Source: CAZKUR01 sp964556005
Lineage (GTDB): Bacteria; Bacteroidota; Ignavibacteria; Ignavibacteriales; Ignavibacteriaceae
Assembly: GCA_964556005.1 (NCBI GenBank)
Contig: CAZKUR010000055.1
Location: 1 to 25,792 of the forward strand
Direction: 5' to 3'
Length of the DNA: 25,792 bases
Shown here: in pieces, positions 1-9,039 of the stretch
How positions within the stretch are numbered: position 1 is the first letter of the stretch
Layout of the letters: the number at the start of each line of letters is the position of its first letter
The notes under the pieces: model-generated
Told to the model about the DNA's origin: nothing
The model's database searches: none
The model's input: the letters and a program-made list of their open reading frames with translations, nothing else
Program-made: the position numbers and the translations under genes

Positions 1-499
1 TAACTTTAGAAATCTTTTTTATCAGCTTTTGACGTGCTTTATACAGCCTGCTTTTAACGAGTTCTTCATCGATATCCATTACCCGTGAAATTTCATTATA
101 CGAAAGCCCTGAATATTCTTTTAACAAAAAAACTTCTTTTTGTTCAACAGGCAAAAGCGATAATAACTTATGTATTAATTTTTTAATGTCTGCATTTTCA
201 ATTTTTTCTTCCAGCTTATCACTCGATTCCATTTCGATTTCTTCAATGTCGTCAACATTAAACTGATCTTTGTGAGTATTTTTTTTTCTATAATGCTGAT
301 ACACCTCATTCCTTGCAGTTTTATAAATCCAGAATTCGGGATGTTCCACATGATCCATCGATTCGTAAAATTTTAAATAGACATTCTGCACAATATCCTC
401 GCTGAGCATTTTATCGGAGGTCATTCTTAAAACGAAATTATATATTTTTCTTTTCGTTTTATTGAATATTACAGAGAAATTGTAGCTTTTTTCGTCCAA
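1..499 (-). CDS. ECF-type RNA polymerase sigma factor, 3' end cut by window edge
   Basis: Reading leftwards, 166 residues are visible without a stop, close to the usual 180-190 of this family. Region 2 is at about residues 8-72 (FNKTKRKIYNF, then LSEDIVQNVYLKFYESM, then FWIYKTARNEVYQHYRKK). Region 4 is at about 105-160 (LLSLLPVEQKEVFLLKEYSG, then a helix-turn-helix ending VKSRLYKARQKLIKK). The protein would direct RNA polymerase to a dedicated promoter set. An in-frame stop (518-520) lies six codons upstream and there is no ATG between, so the start is most likely TTG at 497-499. It is preceded by a weak GGGAAG. The first internal ATG would delete half of region 2. No anti-sigma gene is visible; downstream lies outside the window. 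The 287 bp behind it hold no recognisable gene. Confidence 0.85.
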   Translation of the reverse strand, partial: MDEKSYNFSVIFNKTKRKIYNFVLRMTSDKMLSEDIVQNVYLKFYESMDHVEHPEFWIYKTARNEVYQHYRKKNTHKDQFNVDDIEEIEMESSDKLEEKIENADIKKLIHKLLSLLPVEQKEVFLLKEYSGLSYNEISRVMDIDEELVKSRLYKARQKLIKKISKV

Positions 500-786
500 A
501 AACTTCCCGTCTTTATTTTAAAGATGCTTTAAATAAATAAATGTTTCTGGTTAATAGAAATAATTTAGGAATGAAAATAAGAGAAAAGCAAATTAAAGCG
601 AGAAATTAAAGAAATGAATTATTCAGAAGTAATTTTCTTTGAAAAGGTTTTAATACGCTATATATTATTTGTTTGAAATTCATGATACCTTTTAATTCCT
701 GAACCATTAATATTAATAAAAGAGTAGATAATTCAGTATTTATAATCAAGATGTTTGTCCGGAATAAGAGAATTGGATTGAGGAGC

Positions 787-1092
787 TTATTTTAAAAGAA
801 ACATTTCTTTAACCGCCGAAAAATTACCGGCATTTAACCTGCATAAATATATTCCGCCCGGCAAGGTACCTCCGTCGAACTCAAACTCATAAGTGCCCGG
901 ATCTTTTTTATCATTTACTAGATTTTCTACTTCTATTCCCTCCGAATTTTGAATGGATATCTTCACATTTGTCCGATAAGCCACGCAATATTTAATTTTG
1001 GTTTTATCATTAAACGGATTCGGATAATTCTGGCTTAAATGAAACGTCAAAGGGACCATCTCAAAGTAATATATATTTTTTATTGCATTCAT
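787..1092 (-). CDS. Orphan T9SS type A sorting domain, 101 residues (possible gene remnant)
   Basis: The protein is almost nothing but a C-terminal T9SS sorting domain. A short lead (MNAIKNIYYFEMVPLTF) is followed by HLSQNYPNPFN, a beta-rich segment and the terminal GNFSAVKEMFLLK. In full-length cargo this 80-90 residue domain sits behind hundreds of residues and is cleaved on export. Here there is no signal peptide and no passenger. Some consensus positions have drifted: NDKTK replaces NPTT, and GGTLPGG replaces the usual ASKLPSG. The ATG at 1092 does have an AAAGG about 6 bases upstream, so translation is possible. It may be the 3' remnant of a deleted cargo gene, whose 5' part may have been in the empty stretch 1093-1763, or a small gene in its own right. 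The remnant reading is favoured. Confidence 0.6.
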   Translation of the reverse strand: MNAIKNIYYFEMVPLTFHLSQNYPNPFNDKTKIKYCVAYRTNVKISIQNSEGIEVENLVNDKKDPGTYEFEFDGGTLPGGIYLCRLNAGNFSAVKEMFLLK

Positions 1093-1763
1093 TTTTTACC
1101 TTTATGTTATTAAGAGAAATATTTAATTAATACTATCACCCTCCCCTGGGTTTTGAAAATAAGTTAAAAACATAAAATGGAGTACTTTATAGAGGATTCA
1201 GAAATTTTCATTTAAATATTTCTATCCAAAAACACCCCCAAACCCCCATGTTTCCATCACCCAATTTTTATGGAAAGTAACACCCCAGATCGGCTCGTTA
1301 TTGAGATTCGGAATTAAAATAGCATCTCACTGCATTGCCGGATTTTAGGAATCCGCTGCTTTTCAGCCGGAAAATTTTTCCTCAAGCTGCTGTGCTACTT
1401 TTTATTCCAAAAAATAATTTTTCAAAAAACTGTGTCTAATAATTCAACTTAAAGATTAAAAATATTTCTCGTTTTGCTTTCAAATCTTTTAGATTTTTAT
1501 TTCAAGCTTTCTTAATCTCTTTGGGTAAGATTGCTCTGTATAAATCAAAAATTTTGTTGGTATATAAATAGTTTTTGTGCGGGAAATAATCTAAGAGGAT
1601 TGTGTAAAAATCTATTAAAATTGTAGAATTCGAAGTTGAATGCTTGAATATCGATGATTGAAGTATCGAAAATTTTTTTCAAACATTGGCTACTCGCGGG
1701 TATCAATATTTGGAATATCTGTTTTCCCCATAATGAATGATTCAAAACGGTACAGTTAATTAA
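1093..1763. other. Gene-poor stretch between orphan sorting domain and hybrid sensor gene
   Basis: About 670 bp without a convincing gene. The only open frame of any length (1545-1745, minus, 66 codons) has no family signature, no ribosome site and an atypical composition. Between 1235 and 1286 the minus strand has four G-tracts (5, 5, 3 and 4 G), with loops too uneven for a canonical quadruplex. Short broken frames in 1220-1420 could be decayed coding sequence, but no family could be recognised. No clear terminator for the sensor gene is seen. Confidence 0.5.
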
Positions 1764-4700
1764 TTAGCTGTGCTGATATTGTGAAGGAGATTTCCCAAAT
1801 TGTTTTTTAAAACATGCTGCAAAATATGAAGGATCGTTGAATCCTACTTCAAATGCTATTTCCGTAATATTCCCTGAATTTTGTATAATCATCTTTGCCG
1901 CCCTATCAAGGCGTATCCTTTTTATCAATTCACCGGGCGGTTCGCCGATTAATGCAATTAGCTTTTTATGCAGTAAAGATCTGCTGATCGCCATATTTTC
2001 GGCGAACTTTTCTACGTTGAAGCCGGGATCCGAAATTTTATCATTTATTAATTCAACAGCTTTCTTTATAAACTTTTGATCTACCGGAGTTACTTTTTTC
2101 TCTTCAATTTCAAATAAGCCGTGTTCTTTGAAATACCGGTGAATTCTCTTTCTCTGAATTAACAAGTTTTTTATTCTTGCCTTTAATTCAACGGCTTCAA
2201 AAGGTTTCATAATATAGTCATCGGCGCCTGTTTCAAGGCCTTCAACTTTATCTTGCAAAGTTGATTTTGCCGTTAATAAAATAACCGGGATGTGACTGGT
2301 TCTTGAATCTGTTTTAAGCTTATCACAAAGACTAAGTCCATCCATCTTCGGCATCATAATATCGCTGATAATCAAATCCGGAATTTGTTCAAATGATTTT
2401 TTCAAACCCTCTTCACCGTCGGATGCTTCGGAGATTTCATAATAATTTTTTAGAATGTCAAATATATATTTTCTTACATCAGCATTATCTTCGATAATTA
2501 ATAATGATGGTTTTGCTTCTTTTTTAGATGAATCATTTACGTTATTCCCGTTAGTTTTTTCTTTCACAAAAAAAGGTTCTTCAATTTCAGTGGTTTGAAA
2601 GTTTTCTTCTCCGGATTCAACTTCATCCTCCTTCATCTCTTCAGCAATTTCACCCGGCTGTAAATGTTTATCACCTAAAGGAATGAATATCTTAAAAGTT
2701 GCTCCTCTTCCTTCTTCGCTCTCGACAATAATTTTTCCTTTGTGTATCTCAACCAATTCTTTTGTAAGAGACAGCCCAACGCCGACGCCTTCGTATTCCT
2801 TAGCGACACTGTGGTTCACCTGATAAAACATATCGAAGATTTTATCAATTTGTTCCGCCGGAATGCCGATCCCTGTATCCGTAATTGTAATTTCAACAAA
2901 ACCTTCTTTGAATTCATCTCTACTATACTGTAAAGGAAGAGAAAAAAGTTGTTTGGTTTTAACATCGATATTAATGGAACCCCCGCCGGGAGTAAATTTA
3001 AGTGCATTCGATATTATGTTGCTTAAGATTTTATCCATCTTATCCCTATCGAGATAAAGGATTATGTCATCCTGCTCGGGATTATATTTAAGCGATATAT
3101 TTTTACTTTCGGCAAATGACCGGAAGGAAGAAACAATTTCATCCATAAAAGCCGTTAAATTTTGTTTAACGGTTTTTAGTTTCATATTGCCGGATTCAAT
3201 TTTTGATAAATCAAGCAGTTGATTTGCAAGTTTGTTGAGTTTTGTTGCACTGCGGTAAATGAGTTTAGCTTCTTCTTTAACTTCATTATTTTCCGTGTTT
3301 TCCAAAATTTGTGAAGCGGGGCCGAGGATTAAAGTCAATGGAGTCCTAAATTCGTGTGAGATATTAGTAAAGAAATGAGATTTCATTTGATCCACTTCAG
3401 CCAATTTTTTTGCATGTTCATGTTCTAACTTCAATTGCTGTCTCAACCTTTGACGGTTTAAGTAAATTCTCGTCGAAATTGAAAAAATAGCTAAAGCCAG
3501 CAGTGCATATATAGAGTATGCCCACCAGGTTGCCCACCAGGGATGATCAATTATAATTGTTAGAGATGTACCGGCTTCATTCCAAATTCCATCGCTGTTC
3601 GATCCTTTTACTTTAAAAATATATCTGCCGGGATCTAAATTAGTATAGGTTACATATCTTTGGGCAGCATCCCTGTGAGTCCATTCTTTATCAAATCCTT
3701 TCAAAAAATATGCATAATTATTTTTCGCAGGATTTTTATAATCAAGTGCCAGGATTTCAAATGAAATAATATCATCGTTATATTCTAATTCAATTTGTTT
3801 AGTCTCCATCATCGATTTTGTTAGAACGGTTCGACGGAGAAGACTATCATAACCAATTGGGACGGGTTTATTTTGCAACTGAAAATTTGTAATAAAAATT
3901 TCAGGTGAATGCATATTTTCTTTAATCTCATCCGGGTTAAATACACTTATCCCGCTGCTACCTCCGAAATACATCAATCCATTTTTACTTTTAAAGTAAG
4001 CCCATTGATTGAATTCATTTCCTTGAAGCCCGTTGTCTGCAGTATAATTTTTAAATTTTTCATTCACCGGGTTGAACTTTGAAATTCCGTTGCCTGTGCT
4101 TATCCACAGGTTTCCTTTATCATCTTCGAGGATTCCATAAACTAAATCATTTGCTAACCCGTTTTTTTCGGTATAATGTTTAAATTGTTTTGTATCCGGA
4201 TCGAACTTATTTATTCCGCCCCCGTTTGTTCCAACCCAGAAAATTCCGTTTTTAGCTTCGAGAATTGCCGAAACAATATTATTGCTTAAGCTTGTTTCGG
4301 GATGATTCGGATCGCGTTTATAACTGATAAACCCGTCGGTTTTTCTATTGTACCTTAAAAGCCCGCCGCCCATCGTACCAATCCAAATATTTTTATTTCT
4401 ATCTTGATAGATTGAGTAGACAAAATCAGGACAAATACTGTTGGGATCTTTCGGATTATTTCTATAATGAACAAATTTGCCGGTCTTTTTCACCAATTTA
4501 TCTAATCCGCCGCCGGAAATTCCTATCCATAAATCTCCAAAGTCATCACATAAAATTTGAGAAATTTTATTGCCTCCGATGCTGTTTGGATTAGAAGGAT
4601 CGTTTTTAAAATGAATAAATTTTCCTGTTGTTCTGTCAAATTTATTAAGACCCCCACCGTCTGTTCCAAACCAGAGATAACCGTTGCTATCTTCGCAAAT

Positions 4701-5975
4701 CGAATAGACACCGTTGCTGCTGATGCTGTTAGGGTTGGAAGGATTATAAGTGTAGTGAGTAAATTTTGTTCTTGTTTTATCAATCCGGTCGAGACCTCCA
4801 ATGTCCGTTCCTACCCAAAGTTCATTGAATTCATCCTCATAAATTGCGTAGACTTGGTTACTTGCCAGACTATTAGGATCGTCAGGCTTATGAGCAATCG
4901 TTAAAAATTTTTGTTTACTTCTATCTAATTTATTTAATCCACCGCTCCAGGTTCCAAACCAAAGAATTCCTGAATTATCCTGAAGGATAGAAAAAATACC
5001 GTCATCGTTCAAACCGTTTAAGCTTTTATTATCTTTTTTAATATGAAAAAAATTATCATGTTCTTTATCAATCCCAAATAACCCTTCATCGTAAGTCCCG
5101 ACCCAAAGTGTTCCTTCATTATCTTCATAAATGGACCAGGTATTCTCGGCACTGGCCCCGGTTTCTTTATTCATTTTATTAAGATAATGAACGAATTTAC
5201 TGTTTGCCCTATCGAACAAATTTAATCCTCCGCCCATGGTACCTACCCATAAGGAACCCGCATGGTCTTCATAAATCGAAACAACCCAGTTGCTGCTTAT
5301 GCTTGCAGGATCATTTGGCTTATGCTTGTATGAAATAAATCTATTGTTAGTTCGGTCGAATTTATCTAATCCCCCGTTCTGAGTACCAATCCATAATGTA
5401 CCGCTTTTATCTTCAAGCAGAGAATAAATTGTATTTCCGCTTAAGCTCGACTTATCGTTAGGAACATTCTTATAATGAATAAACTTTCCGGTTTTAGAAT
5501 CAAACAGATCTAAGCCTGCCGCTGTTCCTACCCAAAGATTGCCGGATTTATCGCTGCAAAGAGAAAGAACAGAATTGCTGCCAATACTTGTAGAGTCATC
5601 ATGATTATTTACATACCTGCTGAAGTTTTCTTTATCGCGGTTGTACCTGTCAAGTCCGCCTTTCCAGGTACCGATCCAAAGATTCCCGTTTTTATCCTCG
5701 CAGATTGCCCTAATTTTATTGCCGCTTATGCTTGTTTTATCATCTTCATCTTTTTTAAAAATTTTTATTTTATAGCCATCGTATCTATTTAGACCGTCGT
5801 AAGTGCCAATCCACAAAAAACCTTCTCTGCCCTGGTAGATGCAAAATATGGTATTTGCTGATAAACCATTCTTAACTGAAATGTGATCAAATTGGAAATT
5901 ATTATTCTGCCCATAATTTATACCTATCATTAAAAGAAACAAATAAAGAATTTTTTTCCGCATTAATATTTTCAT
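1764..5975 (-). CDS. Hybrid two-component system sensor/regulator (two 7-blade propellers, HisKA, receiver, AraC HTH)
   Basis: A one-protein two-component system, 1403 residues, anchored in the inner membrane. In order: signal peptide/anchor 1-22; fourteen propeller blades at about 50-680, each with an LW(I/V/F)GT...GGL signature recurring mostly every 48 residues; Y_Y_Y domain about 733-810; membrane helix about 818-838; HisKA with NISHEFRTPL and phospho-acceptor His874; HATPase with DTGIGIP and GVGVGLSL; receiver 1157-1275 with Asp1205 (SDIMMPKMDG) and Lys1257 (KPF); AraC-type DNA-binding region about 1310-1403. In the family the periplasmic propellers bind a ligand, often a glycan, and the HTH activates nearby genes. 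The ligand and targets here are unknown. M1 and M5 are both possible starts; neither has a clear ribosome site. The kinase gene upstream ends 64 bp away on the same strand. Confidence 0.93.
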   Translation of the reverse strand: MKILMRKKILYLFLLMIGINYGQNNNFQFDHISVKNGLSANTIFCIYQGREGFLWIGTYDGLNRYDGYKIKIFKKDEDDKTSISGNKIRAICEDKNGNLWIGTWKGGLDRYNRDKENFSRYVNNHDDSTSIGSNSVLSLCSDKSGNLWVGTAAGLDLFDSKTGKFIHYKNVPNDKSSLSGNTIYSLLEDKSGTLWIGTQNGGLDKFDRTNNRFISYKHKPNDPASISSNWVVSIYEDHAGSLWVGTMGGGLNLFDRANSKFVHYLNKMNKETGASAENTWSIYEDNEGTLWVGTYDEGLFGIDKEHDNFFHIKKDNKSLNGLNDDGIFSILQDNSGILWFGTWSGGLNKLDRSKQKFLTIAHKPDDPNSLASNQVYAIYEDEFNELWVGTDIGGLDRIDKTRTKFTHYTYNPSNPNSISSNGVYSICEDSNGYLWFGTDGGGLNKFDRTTGKFIHFKNDPSNPNSIGGNKISQILCDDFGDLWIGISGGGLDKLVKKTGKFVHYRNNPKDPNSICPDFVYSIYQDRNKNIWIGTMGGGLLRYNRKTDGFISYKRDPNHPETSLSNNIVSAILEAKNGIFWVGTNGGGINKFDPDTKQFKHYTEKNGLANDLVYGILEDDKGNLWISTGNGISKFNPVNEKFKNYTADNGLQGNEFNQWAYFKSKNGLMYFGGSSGISVFNPDEIKENMHSPEIFITNFQLQNKPVPIGYDSLLRRTVLTKSMMETKQIELEYNDDIISFEILALDYKNPAKNNYAYFLKGFDKEWTHRDAAQRYVTYTNLDPGRYIFKVKGSNSDGIWNEAGTSLTIIIDHPWWATWWAYSIYALLALAIFSISTRIYLNRQRLRQQLKLEHEHAKKLAEVDQMKSHFFTNISHEFRTPLTLILGPASQILENTENNEVKEEAKLIYRSATKLNKLANQLLDLSKIESGNMKLKTVKQNLTAFMDEIVSSFRSFAESKNISLKYNPEQDDIILYLDRDKMDKILSNIISNALKFTPGGGSINIDVKTKQLFSLPLQYSRDEFKEGFVEITITDTGIGIPAEQIDKIFDMFYQVNHSVAKEYEGVGVGLSLTKELVEIHKGKIIVESEEGRGATFKIFIPLGDKHLQPGEIAEEMKEDEVESGEENFQTTEIEEPFFVKEKTNGNNVNDSSKKEAKPSLLIIEDNADVRKYIFDILKNYYEISEASDGEEGLKKSFEQIPDLIISDIMMPKMDGLSLCDKLKTDSRTSHIPVILLTAKSTLQDKVEGLETGADDYIMKPFEAVELKARIKNLLIQRKRIHRYFKEHGLFEIEEKKVTPVDQKFIKKAVELINDKISDPGFNVEKFAENMAISRSLLHKKLIALIGEPPGELIKRIRLDRAAKMIIQNSGNITEIAFEVGFNDPSYFAACFKKQFGKSPSQYQHS

Positions 5976-6039
5976 GACTGTATAAACTGTTTCAATAATA
6001 TTTAAGATTTCAATTTATTTTCATAATTATCCCCTTTGA

Positions 6040-8580
6040 TTATTCATGCAAAATTTTCTTACGATATAAGATATTTTGAAATTCTTGTTCATCAAGAATA
6101 TCCTGTAAATCAGGATCCAGCCTAAGCCATACATAGTCCTTGAAACCGGAATCAATAGCTTTGTTTAGATAATCCAATGCCAGAGAATTATTATTATTTA
6201 AAGCCATAAATTCTGCCATACGAAGATAAGAAGAAGTATCCATCCTGAATGCTTTGTATCCAAGTTCCAGACTTTTTTTATAATTCTCCATCCTTGCAAG
6301 AACAATACTTAAACAAAAATATGATTCGGCATCCCTGGAATTTTCTTTCACTTCCATTTCTGCGTATTTTTTATAACGACTAAAATACTTAAAAGCATTC
6401 TTTTTATCACCAAGATTTGCATAATTAATTCCGAGGTCATAGAATGCTGAATAATCCTTATCATCAACTTTCAATATTTTTTGAAGAATATTTACTGCAT
6501 TTTGATATTCTCCTCTCAGTCTGTAAACATGAGCGAGTCTGTATAGATTTAGTGTAAAATCCGGATTCAGTTTCATTGCCTTTTGAAAATTCTGAGCAGC
6601 CTGAAAAAGACTGTCTTTTGCCACGTAAATGGAACCTAAATAGAAATAGCTCCATGCATTTTTATTATCATGTAAAAGCATCTGCTTAGCCCACACAAAC
6701 GCCGAATCTGTTTCTCCCATTTCTTCCAGGTACGTCCAAATAATTCCGCCGTAAGTTAATATTAAATGCGGATCAATTTTTAAAGCTGTTTTATATTCGG
6801 CAACAGCTTCATTGAATTTTCTTTTATTCTGATAATACCATCCAAGGTTGTTATGAGGAGTTGCATCATCGGGGAAAAGGTCAGCTTGAATTTTTGTATA
6901 CTTTATTCCCTCGTCAATATTTTTTTCAACGTTAACTGCATAAAAAGCAAGGATACCGTATTTTTCTTTTTCGGTAACTCTGTCAATCGATTTAATTGCA
7001 TCAGCTAATAATTTTTTACCGAAAACCGGATCAAATTTTTCGAATAGAAGATTTCCTAGCGAGGCTTTCGCTGAAGTAAAGTTGGAATCAATTTTTAAAG
7101 CATTTTCATAATAATATTTTGCCCGTTTAAAATTGGATTTCCAGTGTTCTTCAATTCCGAGTGAATATTGCTTTAGGGCTTCAAGAGATGAAGTTGTAAC
7201 CTGTTTTAACGGCTTTCCCTGCTTCGAAATTTCAAGTTCGGATTCGCCTAAATCTTCACGGATTTTCTGACCTAAATTATCAAGCTTTTCAAGTATATTA
7301 TTTTCATCCGCATATTGAATCTCCGATTTCAGAGTTTCACCGTTTTTTGCTTCTTCTATCTTACATGTGATAATATATTTGTTTGCAGCTTTACTTATCC
7401 CCGGCACGAGATAAATATTAATTCCCTCACGAATTGCCATCTCGCGAATTGTTTCCTCATTTAATAAAGTCAAATCCGTCTTTTGCATTCGTTTTAAACT
7501 TTCCATCATTCTTCGTTTTGAAACTACGTTTACATATCTTGATTGATCAATGCTTAATGTAAATGCAGTATAAAGAGATTTATCAAATACTTTGTCACCG
7601 GTTTGATTTTCAAAATCCGCTATAAGTATCCAATCGCGGTTGGAAAACGGGATTGTTTCTTTTTGAAAGAAAAAAACTATTATTAAAGCAATAATTAAAA
7701 CGGAAAAAGAAGTAACCAATACCGAAAGTTTACTTAAGCTTTTTTTTGCAACTGGATTTTTTTTATCGCTAACTGTTGATTTCAGGTCTTCATTTAATTC
7801 GGAAATTTTAGTGTACCGTAAATCAGGATCTTTTTTAAGAGTCTTTTCTATTATTAATTCTATCTCATGCTGGATATCGCTGCGAAAAGTTTTTACCGGT
7901 TCGAAACCGGAATTGATAATCGAATAAATCACTATCTGTTCATACTCACCTTTAAAAGGCAGTTCCCCGGTCAGCATTTCATAAAATATAATCCCAAGCG
8001 ACCAGATATCGGTTCGCTGATCGATATTATTTCCCACCGCTTGTTCAGGCGACATATAATCTATCGTACCTAAAGTTGCACCTAACTGCGTTAATTGACT
8101 TTGCCCTCTTGATTTTGCAAGTCCAAAATCCAAAATTTTTACTATTCCATCGGTTGTAACAAATATATTGGCAGGTTTAATATCCCTGTGAATAATTCCA
8201 TTATTATGTGCTTTTTCAAGCCCTTCACAAATTTGAAGAATAATAGAAACTGCATCTTCAATTTCCAAAGGTCTTTTAGATATTTTTTCTTTTAAAGTCT
8301 CGCCTTCATAGCAAGGCATTGCAATAAATAATTCACCATTGTCTGTTTCTCCGATTTCATAAATTGTACAAATATTGGGATGGTCTAATGCAGAGGCGGA
8401 TTGAGCTTCATGAATAAATCTTTTTTTTGCGTTCTTATCGGAAGAGAATGATGAAGGAAGAAATTTTAGCGCAACGGTTCTTTTTAATTTCGTATCAGAT
8501 GCTTTATAAATTTCACCCATTCCCCCTTCGCCTAGTTTCTCTAAAATTTTATAGTGTGAAACTGTATTTCCTATCATCAC
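6040..8580 (-). CDS. Membrane Ser/Thr protein kinase with TolB-like and TPR regions
   Basis: 846 residues. An N-terminal Hanks-type kinase (about 10-265) has all catalytic elements: glycine loop GEGGMGEIYKA from residue 17, Lys39 in VALKF, HRDIKPANI with Asp133, DFG at 151-153 and SPE at 177-179. A single membrane helix lies at about 286-305. The outer part begins with a TolB/FlgO-like segment (DWILIADFENQTGD, about 316-440), followed by at least five TPR-like helical repeats (about 465-800). The kinase should be cytoplasmic and the TPR part periplasmic, suggesting that an envelope signal or protein partner controls phosphorylation. Translation can start at GTG 8580 or at the adjacent ATG 8577; a weak AGGT lies upstream. 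It is probably the first gene of an operon with the hybrid sensor downstream. Its substrates cannot be inferred. Confidence 0.9.
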   Translation of the reverse strand: MMIGNTVSHYKILEKLGEGGMGEIYKASDTKLKRTVALKFLPSSFSSDKNAKKRFIHEAQSASALDHPNICTIYEIGETDNGELFIAMPCYEGETLKEKISKRPLEIEDAVSIILQICEGLEKAHNNGIIHRDIKPANIFVTTDGIVKILDFGLAKSRGQSQLTQLGATLGTIDYMSPEQAVGNNIDQRTDIWSLGIIFYEMLTGELPFKGEYEQIVIYSIINSGFEPVKTFRSDIQHEIELIIEKTLKKDPDLRYTKISELNEDLKSTVSDKKNPVAKKSLSKLSVLVTSFSVLIIALIIVFFFQKETIPFSNRDWILIADFENQTGDKVFDKSLYTAFTLSIDQSRYVNVVSKRRMMESLKRMQKTDLTLLNEETIREMAIREGINIYLVPGISKAANKYIITCKIEEAKNGETLKSEIQYADENNILEKLDNLGQKIREDLGESELEISKQGKPLKQVTTSSLEALKQYSLGIEEHWKSNFKRAKYYYENALKIDSNFTSAKASLGNLLFEKFDPVFGKKLLADAIKSIDRVTEKEKYGILAFYAVNVEKNIDEGIKYTKIQADLFPDDATPHNNLGWYYQNKRKFNEAVAEYKTALKIDPHLILTYGGIIWTYLEEMGETDSAFVWAKQMLLHDNKNAWSYFYLGSIYVAKDSLFQAAQNFQKAMKLNPDFTLNLYRLAHVYRLRGEYQNAVNILQKILKVDDKDYSAFYDLGINYANLGDKKNAFKYFSRYKKYAEMEVKENSRDAESYFCLSIVLARMENYKKSLELGYKAFRMDTSSYLRMAEFMALNNNNSLALDYLNKAIDSGFKDYVWLRLDPDLQDILDEQEFQNILYRKKILHE

Positions 8581-8941
8581 TATATACCTATTGAGAAATA
8601 AAATTTCCCTTGAGCAGGAAAACTCAGGTCTGGGTCAATAATTTTTATATATTCGGAAAAAGCACCACAACTCATAAAATCCCCTGAAATAAATCCTCTT
8701 AAAAAAGTATGAAGAAAATATTTACTTCATTAAAAACTATTATGAAGGATTGGATAACTTATATAAATTAAAATTAATGATTCTCCTAATCCATCTGAAA
8801 ACCGGAAATATATTACTCTATTCTTGATTAAAAATCAATTATTACAATATGGCTAATACCCCTTAAATTTTACAAAAAATGAAGTTTAATGATACTAGCT
8901 GTAAATTTTTAATTAAAAAAGATAATATTTGTGAAATTTTC

Positions 8942-8970
8942 TTGACACAGATAACTTTTTTTTTTATGTT
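8942..8970 (+). promoter_or_regulatory. Candidate promoter of the TrmB-like gene
   Basis: TTGACA at 8942-8947 is followed after 17 bases by TATGTT at 8965-8970, good spacing for a housekeeping sigma factor. The spacer contains a run of T. Transcription would start near 8977, inside the palindrome next to it, leaving a leader of about 60 bases. The call is by pattern only. Confidence 0.5.
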
Positions 8971-8972
8971 GT

Positions 8973-8988
8973 ACCCCCAGGTAGGGGT
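8973..8988. promoter_or_regulatory. Operator-like inverted repeat at the predicted transcription start
   Basis: ACCCC (8973-8977) and GGGGT (8984-8988) form a perfect inverted repeat around a 6-base centre, overlapping the expected start of transcription. In an AT-rich region these GC runs stand out. The position suits a repressor site, perhaps autoregulation by the TrmB-like protein encoded next door. That link is inference. Confidence 0.35.
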
Positions 8989-9039
8989 TAATTAAAATTC
9001 TTTATTCCCCTAAAAGGTACACTTATAAAATATTCATTT

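Larger units (their letters stand above)
8581..9039. other. Divergent intergenic promoter region
   Basis: 459 bp between the minus-strand kinase gene and the plus-strand TrmB-like gene, so it must carry promoters in both directions. The plus-strand promoter and a palindrome are annotated separately. A related motif (TACCCCTTAA, around 8859) and CCCC...GG around 9007-9016 may be further sites for the same regulator. No convincing kinase promoter and no small ORF or RNA was recognised. Confidence 0.55.

Noticed and set aside
1235..1286. G-tracts on the minus strand as a G-quadruplex
   Set aside because: Tracts of 5, 5, 3 and 4 G are separated by loops of about 3, 12 and 20 bases, outside the usual range.
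1545..1745. 66-codon minus-strand open frame in the gene-poor stretch
   Set aside because: No ribosome site, no recognisable motif, and length expected by chance in AT-rich DNA.
4557..4904. 115-codon plus-strand open frame opposite the hybrid sensor
   Set aside because: It lies antisense to the propeller repeats; its openness and repetitive look follow from the periodic coding sequence on the other strand.
4200..5830. Regularly spaced repeats that could suggest a CRISPR-like or satellite array
   Set aside because: The 144-base period is explained by 48-residue propeller blades within an intact reading frame; units are similar in protein rather than DNA.
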